From: Streptomyces sp. ISL-10
GTDB taxonomy: Bacteria; Actinomycetota; Actinomycetes; Streptomycetales; Streptomycetaceae
NCBI RefSeq assembly: GCF_018614575.1
Contig: NZ_JAGGOJ010000002.1
Location: forward strand, 124,001 to 188,000
Direction of reading: 5' to 3'
Length of the DNA stretch: 64,000 nucleotides
The notes under the pieces are model-generated. The model was not told the DNA's origin, made no database searches, and saw only the letters and a program-made list of their open reading frames with translations. Below are positions 27,368 through 38,700 of this stretch, one piece after another; positions within the stretch are counted from its first letter, which is position 1, and each line of letters starts with the position of its first letter. Made by a program: the position numbers and the translations under genes.

Positions 27368-29416
27368 GTGAGCGACAAGAATCAGGAGCTGGCCGACTTC
27401 ATTTGGTCGGTCGCCGACCTGCTGCGGGGCGACTACAAGCGCTCCGAGTACGGCAAGGTCATCCTGCCGATGACGCTTCTACGCCGCATGGACTGCGTGA
27501 TGAAGGACACCCGCGAGGCCGTATGGGCACGTGCTGACTCCTTCGCGGGTCAGAACAAGGACGCGGTCCTGCGCGCCACTGCCGGCCGCGACTTCTACAA
27601 CCTCTCGCGGCAGACCTTCGCTACGATCGGTGCGGACCCGGACACGCAAAAGGTCGAGAAGAACCTCAAGGATTTCATCGGCGGCTTCTCCTCGGAGGCC
27701 ACCGAGATCCTGGACCACTATGCCTTCCATCTGCAGATCGACCGCTTGGCCAAGGCTGGCCTGCTCTACCTTGTGGTCCAGAAGTTCGCTGGCATCGACC
27801 TGAGCCTCGAGGCCGTGGACAACCACAACATGGGTTACGTCTTCGAAGAGTTGATCCGCAAGTTCGCGGACGCCTCGAACGAGACCGCTGGTGAGCACTT
27901 CACCCCGCGTGAGGTCATCGAGCTGATGGTCGAGCTGCTCCTGGCTCCGGACGGCGAGCGCCTCACCGGCGCAGCGCCGGTAATCGACATCCTCGACCCT
28001 GCCTGTGGCACCGGCGGTATGCTCTCCGCGGCCCAGGACCACATCAAGGCCCTCAACCCCAACGCGCGTGTGAACGTCTTCGGGCAAGAGCTCAATGCCG
28101 AGTCGTACGCGATCTGCCGCTCCGACATGCTGCTGAAGGGCCAGGCCGCCTCCAACATCCACTTCGGCAACTCCTTCACCCAGGACGGCCATGAGGACGA
28201 GCAGTTCGAGTACATGCTCGCCAACCCGCCCTTCGGCGTGGAGTGGAAGAAGGTCGAAAAGCAGGTCAAGCAGGAGCACGAAGACCGCGGCTACGACGGC
28301 CGCTTCGGTGCCGGACTGCCTCGAATCAACGACGGCTCGTTCCTCTTCTTGCAGCACATGATCCACAAAATGCGACCGCTGAAGAAGGACGCCGAAGGCA
28401 AGGAGATCGGCGGCAGCCGCATCGCGATCGTCTTCAACGGCTCCCCGCTCTTCACCGGCGGCGCCGGCTCCGGCGAGTCCGAGATCCGCCGCTGGATCAT
28501 CCGCAACAACTACTTGGAAACGATCGTCGCTCTCCCCGACCAGCTCTTCTACAACACTGGCATCTCGACCTACGTCTGGATCGTCACCAATCGCAAGCCT
28601 AAGAACCTCAAGGACCGGATCATCCTCATCGATGCGCGGGACCAGTGGTCCAAGATGCGGAAGTCGCTGAGCAACAAGCGCAAGGAGATCAGGGAGGATC
28701 AGCGCAAGGAGATCAGCGCCTGGTACGGGGAGGCATACCGCCTCACCCGCTCTGGGGATGGCTCGCAGCACTCCGTGCCGGACAAGGTCAAGGTTTTCGA
28801 CGCGGACGACTTTGGCTACCAGCGCATCATGGTGGACCGGCCTCTCAAGTTGCGATTCGAGGTATCCGAGGATTCCCTGGACGCGCTGCGGGTGGCCAAG
28901 GCAGTGGAGAAGGAGCTCGGCGAGGGCGGTCCCGAGACACTGGCGGACGCGCTCAAGCCACTACTGGGCGGCTCGTGGGAAACCAAGGCGGAGGCATGGA
29001 TCGCACTGGGTGCTGCCCTAGACGCGGCCGGCATCAGATGGCCGAATAGCAAGCCTTTTGATAAGGCCGTCCGTGACGCAGTCGGTGTTCCGGATCCAGA
29101 GGGTGAGGTCCAGTACGTCAAGAAGGGGCAGGTCGAGCCTGACCCGGATCTGCGGGACGCGGAGAACGTGCCACTGCGCGAAGACATTGACGAGTACTTC
29201 GAACGGGAGGTTCGACCCCACGTCGGAGACGCATGGATCGCGGAGACGAAAGACCCAAGGACCAAAGAAACTGTACGCTCCCGCGTGGGATTCGATATCC
29301 CGTTCACCCGACACTTTTATGTGTACACGCCGCCACGGCCACTGGCAGAGATCAAAGCCCAGCTGACGGCACTTGAGATGGACATTCAGGCTCTGCTCGG
29401 AGAAGTGGCCCGTTGA
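27368..29416 (+). CDS. hsdM: Type I restriction-modification DNA methyltransferase subunit
   Basis: A 682-residue HsdM that methylates adenine N6 within the type I complex. The N-terminal HsdM_N helical domain begins SDKNQELADFIWSVADLLRG. SAM motif I is DPACGTGGML (from D210); the catalytic motif IV is NPPFGVEW. The C-terminus (about 540-682) is longer than in classical HsdM and contains an ALDAAGI...VRDAVGV winged-helix-like region. I chose the GTG at 27368 after AAGAAGG rather than upstream in-frame starts. The stop overlaps the TTG of hsdS. Confidence 0.92.
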   Translation: MSDKNQELADFIWSVADLLRGDYKRSEYGKVILPMTLLRRMDCVMKDTREAVWARADSFAGQNKDAVLRATAGRDFYNLSRQTFATIGADPDTQKVEKNLKDFIGGFSSEATEILDHYAFHLQIDRLAKAGLLYLVVQKFAGIDLSLEAVDNHNMGYVFEELIRKFADASNETAGEHFTPREVIELMVELLLAPDGERLTGAAPVIDILDPACGTGGMLSAAQDHIKALNPNARVNVFGQELNAESYAICRSDMLLKGQAASNIHFGNSFTQDGHEDEQFEYMLANPPFGVEWKKVEKQVKQEHEDRGYDGRFGAGLPRINDGSFLFLQHMIHKMRPLKKDAEGKEIGGSRIAIVFNGSPLFTGGAGSGESEIRRWIIRNNYLETIVALPDQLFYNTGISTYVWIVTNRKPKNLKDRIILIDARDQWSKMRKSLSNKRKEIREDQRKEISAWYGEAYRLTRSGDGSQHSVPDKVKVFDADDFGYQRIMVDRPLKLRFEVSEDSLDALRVAKAVEKELGEGGPETLADALKPLLGGSWETKAEAWIALGAALDAAGIRWPNSKPFDKAVRDAVGVPDPEGEVQYVKKGQVEPDPDLRDAENVPLREDIDEYFEREVRPHVGDAWIAETKDPRTKETVRSRVGFDIPFTRHFYVYTPPRPLAEIKAQLTALEMDIQALLGEVAR

Positions 29417-30747
29417 ACAGCTCAACCTTCGACCCGCGCTCGCTCAGGCTCCCCGAGAGCTACGAACTCGTCCGACTCGGCTACGTCGCCCGCTTGCAGA
29501 ATGGGCTGACTGTCGACGCGAAACGAGACATCACCGGCGATGTCGTGACGCGGCCTTACCTGCGTGTCGCCAATGTGCAGGCCGGGAGCCTCAACCTCGA
29601 GTCGGTCACGGAGATCACCGTGCCCCGAAGTGTGGCCCGACGCAGCACACTCCGCCCCGGCGACGTACTGATGACCGAAGGCGGGGACTTGGACAAGCTG
29701 GGCCGCGGGACGGTCTGGCGGGGCGAACTGGAAGAGTGCCTGCACCAGAACCATATCTTTGCGATTCGGCCCGATCCACGGCGCCTCAATGGCCGGTTTC
29801 TCGCCTATTTGACGCAGTCGCTATACGGGCGCTGCTATTTCGAAAGCACGGGCACGAGAACCACGAACCTGGCCTCCACCAATAGCAGTAAAATTCAGAG
29901 TTTTCCTCTGCCGCTACCTCCATTGGAGGAACAGAAGCGCATCGCGGACTATCTCGATATTGAAATTGCCCGCATTGATGAAACGGTCGAGCTTCGCCAG
30001 AAACAGCTTGAGCTTCTGGAAGATCAGGACATCTCGACAGTCCTGTATTTTGTAGGTGGGCAAGGTGAGCCGACCGAAGAGAGGAAGCCAAGCGGACTGG
30101 ATTGGATCGGTGACGTTCCAGAGTCGTGGCCTGTGATGCCCGTTGCGTATCAGTATGAAGTGCTCCTCGGGAAAATGCTCAGTCCTGAGCGGGCGCGCGG
30201 AGAACATCTCCGCCCCTACTTGCGGAACGTCAATGTTCAATGGGACGCCATCAGTACCGACGACCTCTTGATGATGAACTTTCCTCCGGAGGAGAGGGTC
30301 CGATACCGCCTGCGTGCTGGAGATCTCCTGATTTGTGAAGGCGGAGAGCCGGGAAGATGCGCCATCTGGAACGGAGCGGTTGACGAAATCTATTACCAGA
30401 AGGCTTTGCATCGGGTTCGTGCTCGCGGATACAGTTCTCCGCGCTGGCTCTACTACTGCATGAAGGCCGCCACGTCGCAGAATGTATTTGCCGTCGAAGG
30501 TAATGCCACCACGATCGCGCATTTGACCGGCGAACAGCTTCGCGCGCACCGCTTCCCCTTCCCTCCCCGCGGCACTCAAGATCGCATTACTGGAATTCTT
30601 GACGAGGAGGCGAATCAGACGCGGGATCTTCGCAGCAAAATTGACCGTCAACTCGACCTCCTTGCCGAGCACCGCCAGGTTCTAATCACGGCCGCAGTAA
30701 CCGGCCAACTCGACAACAACACAGCACCCCAGAACGCCGCCGCTTAG
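29413..30747 (+). CDS. hsdS: Type I restriction-modification specificity subunit
   Basis: A 444-residue HsdS with two target-recognition domains. TRD1 occupies about 15-160, followed by conserved repeat PLPPLEEQKRIADYLD and a coiled coil (to about 205). TRD2 (about 215-385) ends with FPPRGTQDRITGILDEEA and a second coil closing with VLITAAVTGQLD. It starts at a TTG inside the hsdM stop (TTGA). The sequence from about 29.79 to 30.70 kb is noticeably richer in A/T codons than hsdM or hsdR, consistent with exchange of recognition domains by recombination. The target sequence is unknown. Confidence 0.92.
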   Translation: MNSSTFDPRSLRLPESYELVRLGYVARLQNGLTVDAKRDITGDVVTRPYLRVANVQAGSLNLESVTEITVPRSVARRSTLRPGDVLMTEGGDLDKLGRGTVWRGELEECLHQNHIFAIRPDPRRLNGRFLAYLTQSLYGRCYFESTGTRTTNLASTNSSKIQSFPLPLPPLEEQKRIADYLDIEIARIDETVELRQKQLELLEDQDISTVLYFVGGQGEPTEERKPSGLDWIGDVPESWPVMPVAYQYEVLLGKMLSPERARGEHLRPYLRNVNVQWDAISTDDLLMMNFPPEERVRYRLRAGDLLICEGGEPGRCAIWNGAVDEIYYQKALHRVRARGYSSPRWLYYCMKAATSQNVFAVEGNATTIAHLTGEQLRAHRFPFPPRGTQDRITGILDEEANQTRDLRSKIDRQLDLLAEHRQVLITAAVTGQLDNNTAPQNAAA

Positions 30748-30785
30748 CAACCAGCCGCCCACCCGACCACCTACGGAGCCTCCAA

Positions 30786-33700
30786 ATGCCCACCTCCCCT
30801 CCCCGCGCGCACGAGGCCCACACTGAGGGCGCTTTTGAGGACGCTGTCGAGGCGGCCCTGCTCCGCAGCGACTGGGAGCGGGGTCCGGCCACGGCCTACA
30901 ACCACGAGCTCGGCATCGACACCTCGGAGTTGTCAGCGTTCCTGCGTGACTCTCAGCTGGATGCGTGGGAGCGATTGATGGAAACGTACGGCGAGCCGGA
31001 GGAGTACGCGATCCAGCGGTTCGCCGCGCACGTGGCCAAGCAGATAGATGAGCGCGGGCTGCTGGACGTGCTGCGCCACGGGGTGGTCCAGCGCAACATC
31101 AAGCTGCGGCTGGCGTACTTCCGGCCCGCCCACACTCTGGCCGCGGGAGCGTTGGATGAGTACATCGCCAACCGGCTCACAGTGGTGCGGCAGTTCCGCT
31201 ACTCCGCTGCGGAGCCGACCAAGTCCCTGGACCTTGCGTTCTTTGTGAACGGACTGCCCATCGCGTCAGCCGAGCTGAAGAATCCCCTCACCGGGCAGTC
31301 GGTCGAGGACGCGAAGCGGCAGTACCGCACTGACCGTGACCCGAACGAGCTGTTCTTCGCCCGCCGCAGCCTGGTGCACTTCGCAGTTGATCCGAACCTA
31401 GTGTTCCTGACCACGCGCTTGGCCGGGGCGAAAACGCGGTTCCTGCCGTTCAACATGGGCACCGGCGACGGGGGCAACATCGGAGGCGCAGGGAACCCGC
31501 CGGCTGCCCCTGGGGCGGAGTACGCAGTCTCCTACCTGTTCGACGAGGTGATGCGGCGCGACAACTGGCTAGACCTGCTGCACCGTTACCTTCATGTGGA
31601 GGACGAGGCGGCCAAGGCCGGCAGAGCCCCCCGCTATCGTCCCGGCTCCGCACACAAGCAGCCGCTGATTTTCCCTCGGTTCCACCAGTGGCACGCAGTC
31701 CGGAAGATGACGAACCACGCGGCCAAGCACGGCGCAGGAGAAAACTATCTGATTCAACACTCGGCAGGATCGGGTAAGTCGAACACGATCGCTTGGCTCG
31801 CACACCGCCTGGCGTCACTGCACACCCCCGAAGACCCCGCGTTGCTGGACCCGGCTGCCGCCCAGGCAAAGGGCCTCGGGCCTAATCAGCAGGTCTTCGA
31901 CAAGGTCGTCGTCATCACCGACCGGCGGGTGTTGGACAAGCAACTTCAGGACACGATCTACCAGTTCGACCACACACCCGGTGTGGTGCTGCGCGTCGAC
32001 GATGACTCCCAGCAACTCGCTGACGCATTGACCGGGACGACCGCCCGCATCGTCATCACGACACTCCAGAAGTTCCCGTTCGTCCTGGACAAGGCGTCCG
32101 GGCTCGGCCGCGAGCGTCGCTACGCGGTCATCATTGACGAGGCGCACTCATCCCAGGGAGGCAAGGGCACCGACGCGCTCAAGCGGATGCTGGGCAAGTT
32201 GGGCGAGGGCACGGTCGATGAGGACGGCGATCCGCTGACTGCGACCGCGCTGGCCCGCGGTAAGCAGCCCAACCTGTCCTTCTTCGCGTTCACCGCAACC
32301 CCGAAGGACAAGACCCTCAAACTGTTCGGAACCGAGTCACCTGTCACGGGCCAGATGGAGCCGTTCCACATCTACTCGATGCGGCAGGCCATCGAGGAGG
32401 GCTTCATCCTCGACGTGCTCGGTACTTACGTCACTTACGGCACGTACTTCAAGCTGCAGCAGGCAGCCGCGGACGAGGCTGAGCGGCAGGTTGATCCGCG
32501 CAAGGCGAAAGCGAAGCTGGTGCGGGCCGCGCTGATGTCGGCGGCCTCCCTGGAGTCCAGGGCGAAGATCATCGTGGATCACTTCCGTGCCCACACCATG
32601 AATCGGCTCGGCGGCCGAGCGCGCGCCATGGTCGTCACTCCCAGCCGCGAGCACGCCGTGCGCCTCTACCAGGCGATCCGCGGCTACGTGGAGCGCTGCG
32701 GCTACACCGACTGCGGCACTCTGGTGGCGTTCTCCGGGACCCTCACTCTGGACGAGATCGAGTACACCGAAGCGAAGCTGAACGGCTTCCCCGAGAGCAA
32801 GCTGCCCGAAGCCTTCGCCTACACCCGCCTGGACGACCCCAAGCCGCCGTCCGTGCCCCGGCCTGAGTACCGCATCCTGGTCGTCGCCGACAAGTACCAG
32901 ACCGGCTTCGATCAGCCCCTGCTGACGACGATGTACGTTGACAAGCTACTCGCCGGCCTCGCCGCCGTGCAGACACTGTCTCGGCTGAATCGCACGCACC
33001 CCTTGAAGTCGGCCGAGGACTTGTTCGTGATGGACTTCGCGAACAAACCGGAGGTGATCGAGGAGGCGTTTCAGCAGTACTACGAGGCGTCGATCTCCGA
33101 GCCGACTGACCCGGACTTTCTGTTCACCCGGCACGATGAGGTGATGGCCTATCGGCTGTTGATCGAGGCGGAAATGGATGCCTTCGTCACCGCCTACTTC
33201 GCCGCCTTCAAGAACGGCACTGCCACCGACGCTGCGGTCTCCAAGGCACACTCGAAGCTGTACGTCTATACCCAGCCCGCCGTGGACCGGTTCAACGCCC
33301 TGGCCGAGGACGAGCCGGACGCAGCACAGGAGTTCCGACGCGCCCTGGACTCCTACGTCAAAGCGTACGGCTGGCTCTCCCACGTCATCGGCTTTGAGAA
33401 CGAGGACCTGGAGCGTCTCTACCAATACGGGAGATTCCTGGTACGCCGCCTCCGGCTCCCGGTCGGCTCAGCAAGCGCGGACATTGGGGAGGTCACTCCT
33501 AGCCACATGAATGTTCGCAAGACCGGCACTGCCGAGCTCAACCTTAAGGCGGAGGGTCTTCAACTGCTGCCCGGTCTGGTCCCGCAGCCCGCTGGCGCAG
33601 GCCCGGAGGTCGAGGAGAGGTCCCTCGCCGAGGTCATCGAATCGGTCAACGACGAGTACGGCATAGGTCTGTCCACCACGGACCAGATCCTTCTCGGCCA

Positions 33701-34016
33701 GCTTGTTGTCGCCGTCTCGGAGGATCCGGACCTGAAGCGAATCGGCCTGCACAATGACGAGGAGACCTTCCGGCGGGAGGTCGACAAGGACATGGACCGC
33801 ATCGTGATTGACCAGGCCAAGTCCAACGACGCCCTGCTCGTGCGGTATTACGACGACCCTCTCATCAATAAGATCTTCAAGCAGGTCGCCACCCAGCAGG
33901 CGTACGGGCTCATCCGCCGTCCCGTCCGCCGGGAAGCGGAGCGACGAGCCACCGCCGAGCGGGCTGCAGCGATCAAATCTGGCGAAGCCGGAACCACCCT
34001 GCCAGCCGATGCGTAA
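30786..34016 (+). CDS. hsdR: Type I restriction endonuclease subunit R
   Basis: A 1076-residue HsdR translocase/nuclease. The N-terminal nuclease domain has the PD-(D/E)xK elements around residue 160 (LPIASAELKNPLTGQ, with E-x-K). The SF2 motor has Walker A HSAGSGKSNT (K331), DEAH box IIDEAHSSQGG (D451-H454), FFAFTATP (motif III), VVADKYQTGFD and QTLSRLNRTH (motif VI). The C-terminal helical region (about 800-1060) binds the core complex. It cleaves unmethylated DNA after translocation. The gene follows hsdS after 38 bases. Confidence 0.93.
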   Translation: MPTSPPRAHEAHTEGAFEDAVEAALLRSDWERGPATAYNHELGIDTSELSAFLRDSQLDAWERLMETYGEPEEYAIQRFAAHVAKQIDERGLLDVLRHGVVQRNIKLRLAYFRPAHTLAAGALDEYIANRLTVVRQFRYSAAEPTKSLDLAFFVNGLPIASAELKNPLTGQSVEDAKRQYRTDRDPNELFFARRSLVHFAVDPNLVFLTTRLAGAKTRFLPFNMGTGDGGNIGGAGNPPAAPGAEYAVSYLFDEVMRRDNWLDLLHRYLHVEDEAAKAGRAPRYRPGSAHKQPLIFPRFHQWHAVRKMTNHAAKHGAGENYLIQHSAGSGKSNTIAWLAHRLASLHTPEDPALLDPAAAQAKGLGPNQQVFDKVVVITDRRVLDKQLQDTIYQFDHTPGVVLRVDDDSQQLADALTGTTARIVITTLQKFPFVLDKASGLGRERRYAVIIDEAHSSQGGKGTDALKRMLGKLGEGTVDEDGDPLTATALARGKQPNLSFFAFTATPKDKTLKLFGTESPVTGQMEPFHIYSMRQAIEEGFILDVLGTYVTYGTYFKLQQAAADEAERQVDPRKAKAKLVRAALMSAASLESRAKIIVDHFRAHTMNRLGGRARAMVVTPSREHAVRLYQAIRGYVERCGYTDCGTLVAFSGTLTLDEIEYTEAKLNGFPESKLPEAFAYTRLDDPKPPSVPRPEYRILVVADKYQTGFDQPLLTTMYVDKLLAGLAAVQTLSRLNRTHPLKSAEDLFVMDFANKPEVIEEAFQQYYEASISEPTDPDFLFTRHDEVMAYRLLIEAEMDAFVTAYFAAFKNGTATDAAVSKAHSKLYVYTQPAVDRFNALAEDEPDAAQEFRRALDSYVKAYGWLSHVIGFENEDLERLYQYGRFLVRRLRLPVGSASADIGEVTPSHMNVRKTGTAELNLKAEGLQLLPGLVPQPAGAGPEVEERSLAEVIESVNDEYGIGLSTTDQILLGQLVVAVSEDPDLKRIGLHNDEETFRREVDKDMDRIVIDQAKSNDALLVRYYDDPLINKIFKQVATQQAYGLIRRPVRREAERRATAERAAAIKSGEAGTTLPADA

Positions 34017-34067
34017 CCTGCAACGAAAGTCCCGCCTCACGTCGAACTCTGGTGCTGGGCAGGCACC

Positions 34068-35726
34068 GTGGCCGAAGGGATCGCTGCAGTGCCGCACGAT
34101 GGGCTTCATGATGCGCCGACCGAGTACGCCGGAGGGTCGCCGTCCCGCGTAATCGCGGGACGCTACCGGCTCGACCGACCTATCGGCGCCGGCGGCATGG
34201 GCGAGGTCTGGCACGCCTACGACGAGCGCCTCGACCGTCGCGTTGCGGTCAAGATGATGCTCACTGACACCCGCGGTCTGCCCGGCATCCCCGGCCTCGG
34301 TGCAGCCGAGATGCTGGCCAACCGCCGCGACCGCTTCCTGCGCGAAGTCCGCACCACCGCCGCCCTGGAACACCTCGGGATCCCAGCCATCTACGACACT
34401 GGCATCGACGAGACCACACATCAGCTGTACGTGGTCATGCAGCTGCTGCGGGGACGCGAAGTGCAGGCCATCATCGATGACACTCACTACGACGTCTCAC
34501 CGCTGGCCATCTCCTGGGCCGCAGCAGCAGGAGTACAGATCGCCTCCGTACTGGACGAGGTGCACCGCAACGACGTCGTACACCGCGACATCAAACCCGC
34601 CAACCTCATGATCACCCCCGACGGTGTCGTCAAGGTCCTCGACTTCGGAGTTGCCGCCCTGCGCGGCTCCGGCAACCATCCCCGCCTGACCCAAGAGGGC
34701 ATGACTGTCGGCACCCCGCCCTACATGTCCCCCGAGCAGAGCCTCGCCAACGAAGTCGGCCCGGCCTCCGACATCTACGCCTTGGCCTGCGTGCTGTACG
34801 AGCTTCTCACCGGCCGCCCGCCATTCATTGCCGATGCCAACGGCTCCCACGCCTGGCACCACGTGCGTACTGACCCACCGCCGATCCGCACGCGGCGCCG
34901 CGACCTTCCCCAGGAACTGGAGGACCTCCTCCTGGGCATGCTGAACAAGGAACCCGAACGTCGCCTGGCCGCTTCCCAGGTTTACGACGCCCTGCTGCCT
35001 TGGGTCTACAAGCAGGACGGCTCCGGCACTATGCGAGCCGAGTACGACCCACGCCAGCCCTTCCACCGCCCCTTCAACGGGCCGTCCAAACGCCCCGCCC
35101 CAACCGGCTACTCACCGACGCAGATCGTCGAGGCCGAACCGAACGCTGTCGCGGAGGCAGCCTCCGCCCTCCTCACCGACGCAGAGGCCAACGAAGCCGC
35201 AGATCTCGCCGCACAGCTCGCCCAGGACGGCAAGTTCGTTCAAGCAGCAGACCTCCTAGCCGGTGCTATCCACCGCGCCCAGGACGGCGTCCTGCACGAC
35301 GACCTCATGTTCTCCCTGGCCCAAGTCCGATTCTTGGCCGGCGCCCACCGCGAAGCCGCCGCGCTCTTTGACGAGGTCGGCGCTGCCTGGAGTGCCCGCT
35401 ACGGCGCCGACGACGCACAAGCCCTACTCTGCCTCTACTACGCCGCCCAGTGCCGCATGGCCCTCGGTGAGTCGACAGCCTCGATCGAAGCCTTCCACGC
35501 CTATACCGCCCGTGCCCCCGACCCCGACGATGCAGAAGCCGTCGACCGCCACTTGGACGCCCTCGCCAACCTCGCTCGCCTTCATGCCGCCAGCGAACGC
35601 TTCCCCGAAGCCCGCCGCGCCGTCGCGGAACTGCGTGAAGCGACCGAGCGTTTGCGCGGCCCCAACGCCCCAGACCTCGCCGACATCGACGCATTCGTAA
35701 AGCGTCTCAACCGCTTCACGGCTTGA
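34068..35726 (+). CDS. Soluble Ser/Thr protein kinase with TPR-like C-terminus
   Basis: A 552-residue Hanks-type kinase. The kinase domain (about 25-305) has the glycine loop IGAGGMGEVWHAYD, K62, catalytic HRDIKPANLM (D174), DFGV (D192) and GTPPYMSPEQ. An Ala-rich helical C-terminus (about 360-550) with repeated helix pairs resembles tetratricopeptide repeats. No transmembrane helix or PASTA repeat is present, unlike PknB-type kinases. It starts at a GTG 51 bases after hsdR on the same strand, so it may be transcribed with the restriction operon. Kinases adjacent to defence genes are known (Stk2, PglW), but this architecture is different. Function in defence is inference. Confidence 0.85.
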   Translation: MAEGIAAVPHDGLHDAPTEYAGGSPSRVIAGRYRLDRPIGAGGMGEVWHAYDERLDRRVAVKMMLTDTRGLPGIPGLGAAEMLANRRDRFLREVRTTAALEHLGIPAIYDTGIDETTHQLYVVMQLLRGREVQAIIDDTHYDVSPLAISWAAAAGVQIASVLDEVHRNDVVHRDIKPANLMITPDGVVKVLDFGVAALRGSGNHPRLTQEGMTVGTPPYMSPEQSLANEVGPASDIYALACVLYELLTGRPPFIADANGSHAWHHVRTDPPPIRTRRRDLPQELEDLLLGMLNKEPERRLAASQVYDALLPWVYKQDGSGTMRAEYDPRQPFHRPFNGPSKRPAPTGYSPTQIVEAEPNAVAEAASALLTDAEANEAADLAAQLAQDGKFVQAADLLAGAIHRAQDGVLHDDLMFSLAQVRFLAGAHREAAALFDEVGAAWSARYGADDAQALLCLYYAAQCRMALGESTASIEAFHAYTARAPDPDDAEAVDRHLDALANLARLHAASERFPEARRAVAELREATERLRGPNAPDLADIDAFVKRLNRFTA

Positions 35727-35730
35727 AGGC

Positions 35731-38700
35731 TCACCGGATACCCGCCCAGTGATCGCAACGGTCTGCCCGGTACCGAGCCCAACCGCCCTCGGAAGACTCG
35801 GGTGACTCTGGTTTGGCCGCCGATGCTAGGCCGTCGCATCCTCCGCCGTCATCAGCTCCGGCCACGGTCCGCCGCAACGGATCCGGGCGTTGACGGTGGA
35901 GGTGGGAGGTGACTGTGGAGCGGATCTGGGGTGGGAGGGTGGTGTCGTTACCGAGGGCCTGATACCAGGTCGGGGGCTGTGAGGTGGTGCCGGCCAGCAT
36001 GGAGAAGGCGGTGACCGCAACGTGCCCCATTGCGGGCTCGGAATGTGCCAAGTCGACGACGAGCCTGCGGCGTGCTCCGGCTCCCAGGCTCGCGAGGGTA
36101 GCTCCGACGGTGCTCGCCGTGAACTTGGCGAAGTTGTCGGCGATGCCGTTTGGGTGGTTTCCCAGACGCTGCGCCGCTCTGACCAGGCCGCGGGCGGCGA
36201 GCTCAGGGGCGGCTGCGGCCACACGGCCAAGCATCTCGGCGGCCAGGCGGGCGCACGAGGCGTCCACAGAGCCCAGCGTCTCTCCAGCTGGGAGTGTGAG
36301 ATCGAGTACGGTGTCCAGCGCGATGCCGGACTCGGCTGCGGCCAAGGGATGTCGGCGGGCGAGAAGTACCGCCAGGGCGCGGTGCGGCGATGAGGCCCCG
36401 GCCTGTCTCTCCGGCCGCGTCTTGATGTCCTTGCGCAACTGTTCAGTCAACGGCTCGAGCTGCTGCCACTCCCATGCGGAGTGCGAGGCGCATTCCTCGA
36501 CCAGCAGCAGCATGCTGGTGTAGCGGCTGTCACCAGCCGCCAGGGCCCTCGCGGCCGCGTCGGGTGCTGGCGGCAACCAAGACCAGTGCTTGACGAGCGT
36601 CCGCCACAGCTGGATCTGCTCAGAGGTCCTGAGGTCCTTGGTCAGTGCCTCGATCTCGGGCATGGTCTTCGGGGGTGGAGCCAGGCTGGCCGCCGCGGCG
36701 GCCTCGACGAGTGTGGTCAGCTCACGCAGTGGCTGATGGTGGAGTGCGTCCTGTACCAGGTGGGTGAGGACGTCGTCCGTGAGGTGGGCGAGCAGGCTGG
36801 TGGAGATCCGGGCGACGGCCCAGCCGGCCTCCGTACGCGCCTTCGGTGCGGTGTCGGCCCACGTCTTCAACACGGCTAGCGCTGGACGGTGGGCGGCTGC
36901 CGCGGCCGCGCCCAGGACGTCTGTCAGTCCGCCGGGGGAGAGCCACAACGTCGGTGTGTCGTCGTCCGGCAGGAGTGCGGCGAGCCGGTCCGGGCCGAGG
37001 CCCGCCTCGACGGCCTTCTCGACGGCCTCTGTCAGCCAGGCGGCCCGGTTCCGGCTGCCGTCCGCATGCTTCGCCGGACACGGCAGGGTTGCCAGCTCGG
37101 CGCGGCAGGCCGCGTCGACGGCATCGCGGAAGCCGTTGGCCGGGCCCAGGAGGGCAGGTACGAGTACGTGCGTCAACGCAACCGTCTGCACGGTGGGGGA
37201 GCGCACGTCCAGCACTTCTCCGACGGCCTGTTGGGCACGTTCGGCCGACAGCAGGGCGGCCAGCCGCCCCGCACCGTGCAGGCGGGCCCGGCCTGCTCCC
37301 CGGTCGCCCTTGAGCAGGGCGGCGGTGAGCTGCTTACTCGCGACGGCCTCCGTCGCCGGCTGGGCGTCCGCCCACAGGCGGCCGACGGACCGTTCTAGGT
37401 CCGCGACCCCCTTGGGGGCTTTGGTGGGGCGCTCGTCGAGGAGGGACTCGAAGCCCGGGAGCGCCAACTGCCTCAGACCGGAGTGCCGCGCCGCGGGGGA
37501 GATGCGCCGCACGCAGTCCTCGACCTGGTCGACGGCGTCGGCCACGATTCCGTAGGCACCGACCCCAGCGAGGACGCGGCAGACGTCGTTCAGCCATTCC
37601 AGCGCCTCCTCGGCGTCGTGTGGGAACAGGGCGGCGAAGAGGGCGAGCCAGGCAGGCTTGTGAGTCTTGAGCGGCTGGGGGCCTTGCTTCACCCACCAGC
37701 TCAGCCGCTGTTCCTTCCCCGCGACGAACTCGACCGCCTCGTCCGGGTGCTGGCTTGCAAGGCGGCCGACGGCGGCGAACAGGGTGCGTCGTAGTGCCGG
37801 TTGCCGCTCGGTCAGCGGCCATACCACCGTCAGATCCTCGACCCAGCGCTGGCCCGTGGGGTGCACATGACCCGGGAGCCGCTCCACGAATCTCTTGAGG
37901 CTGTGCGGCGAAGCGCGGCGCAACGCGGTGTGGGCGGCGGCCGCGTCGCCGGCCCCGGGGGCGCGCATGTCGGCGTACCACTCCAGGGCCCGGTCGGACA
38001 GCACCTCGTCCTCCAGCAGCGGTCGCAGGAGTGCGCTGTTGACACCCGGGTCGGCGCGCGGGATCAGTTGGCCGGCCACCGCCGCGAGGACGAGGTCCTG
38101 CGGATGGGTGGTCATCCGAGTGACCAGCTGGGCGGTGCCGCGGCCAGCGGTGCGCAGGTACTCGGCCGCCATGAACTCGAAGAACGTCTGGTGGAAGAAC
38201 CGCAGCCCGCCGGCGGGTGTGTCCGTCACCAGCCCCCTTCTGCGCAACTCGGCCAGCTCGAGGCCGATGCGTGGGCGGGACACGCCTGGGAGGAGACGCT
38301 CCAGGGAGTCTCCCGCGTCCCCGGACCGGTACTCGATGGTGTTCGCGCTCAGCATGTAGCGGGCCAGAGCCTGGGCGGTGCGAGTCAGGTCCCAGTCTGC
38401 CCGGGAGTCGCCATCCTCAACAACGGGAGCTGCTCCCTCGCGGCCCGCGGGTTCTCCCCTGCCCGCCATCAACTCCTCGCCCCCCGCCCGTGCGTCGCGC
38501 TGGACCCGCTCGACGCGCACTAGGTCGAACAGCCCACCTGCATCGACCTGCTGCAGCGGTGGGTTCGGGGCGTAGAGGTCGAACAGCAGTCTCAGGTAGA
38601 GGGGGTTGGCGCACACCTCCTTCACCGGCAGCCCCTGGTAGACCGCGCCCAGGATGTCTGCCTTCAGTCGTTCGGCGGCGCCGGCCCCGTATAGCGTGTC

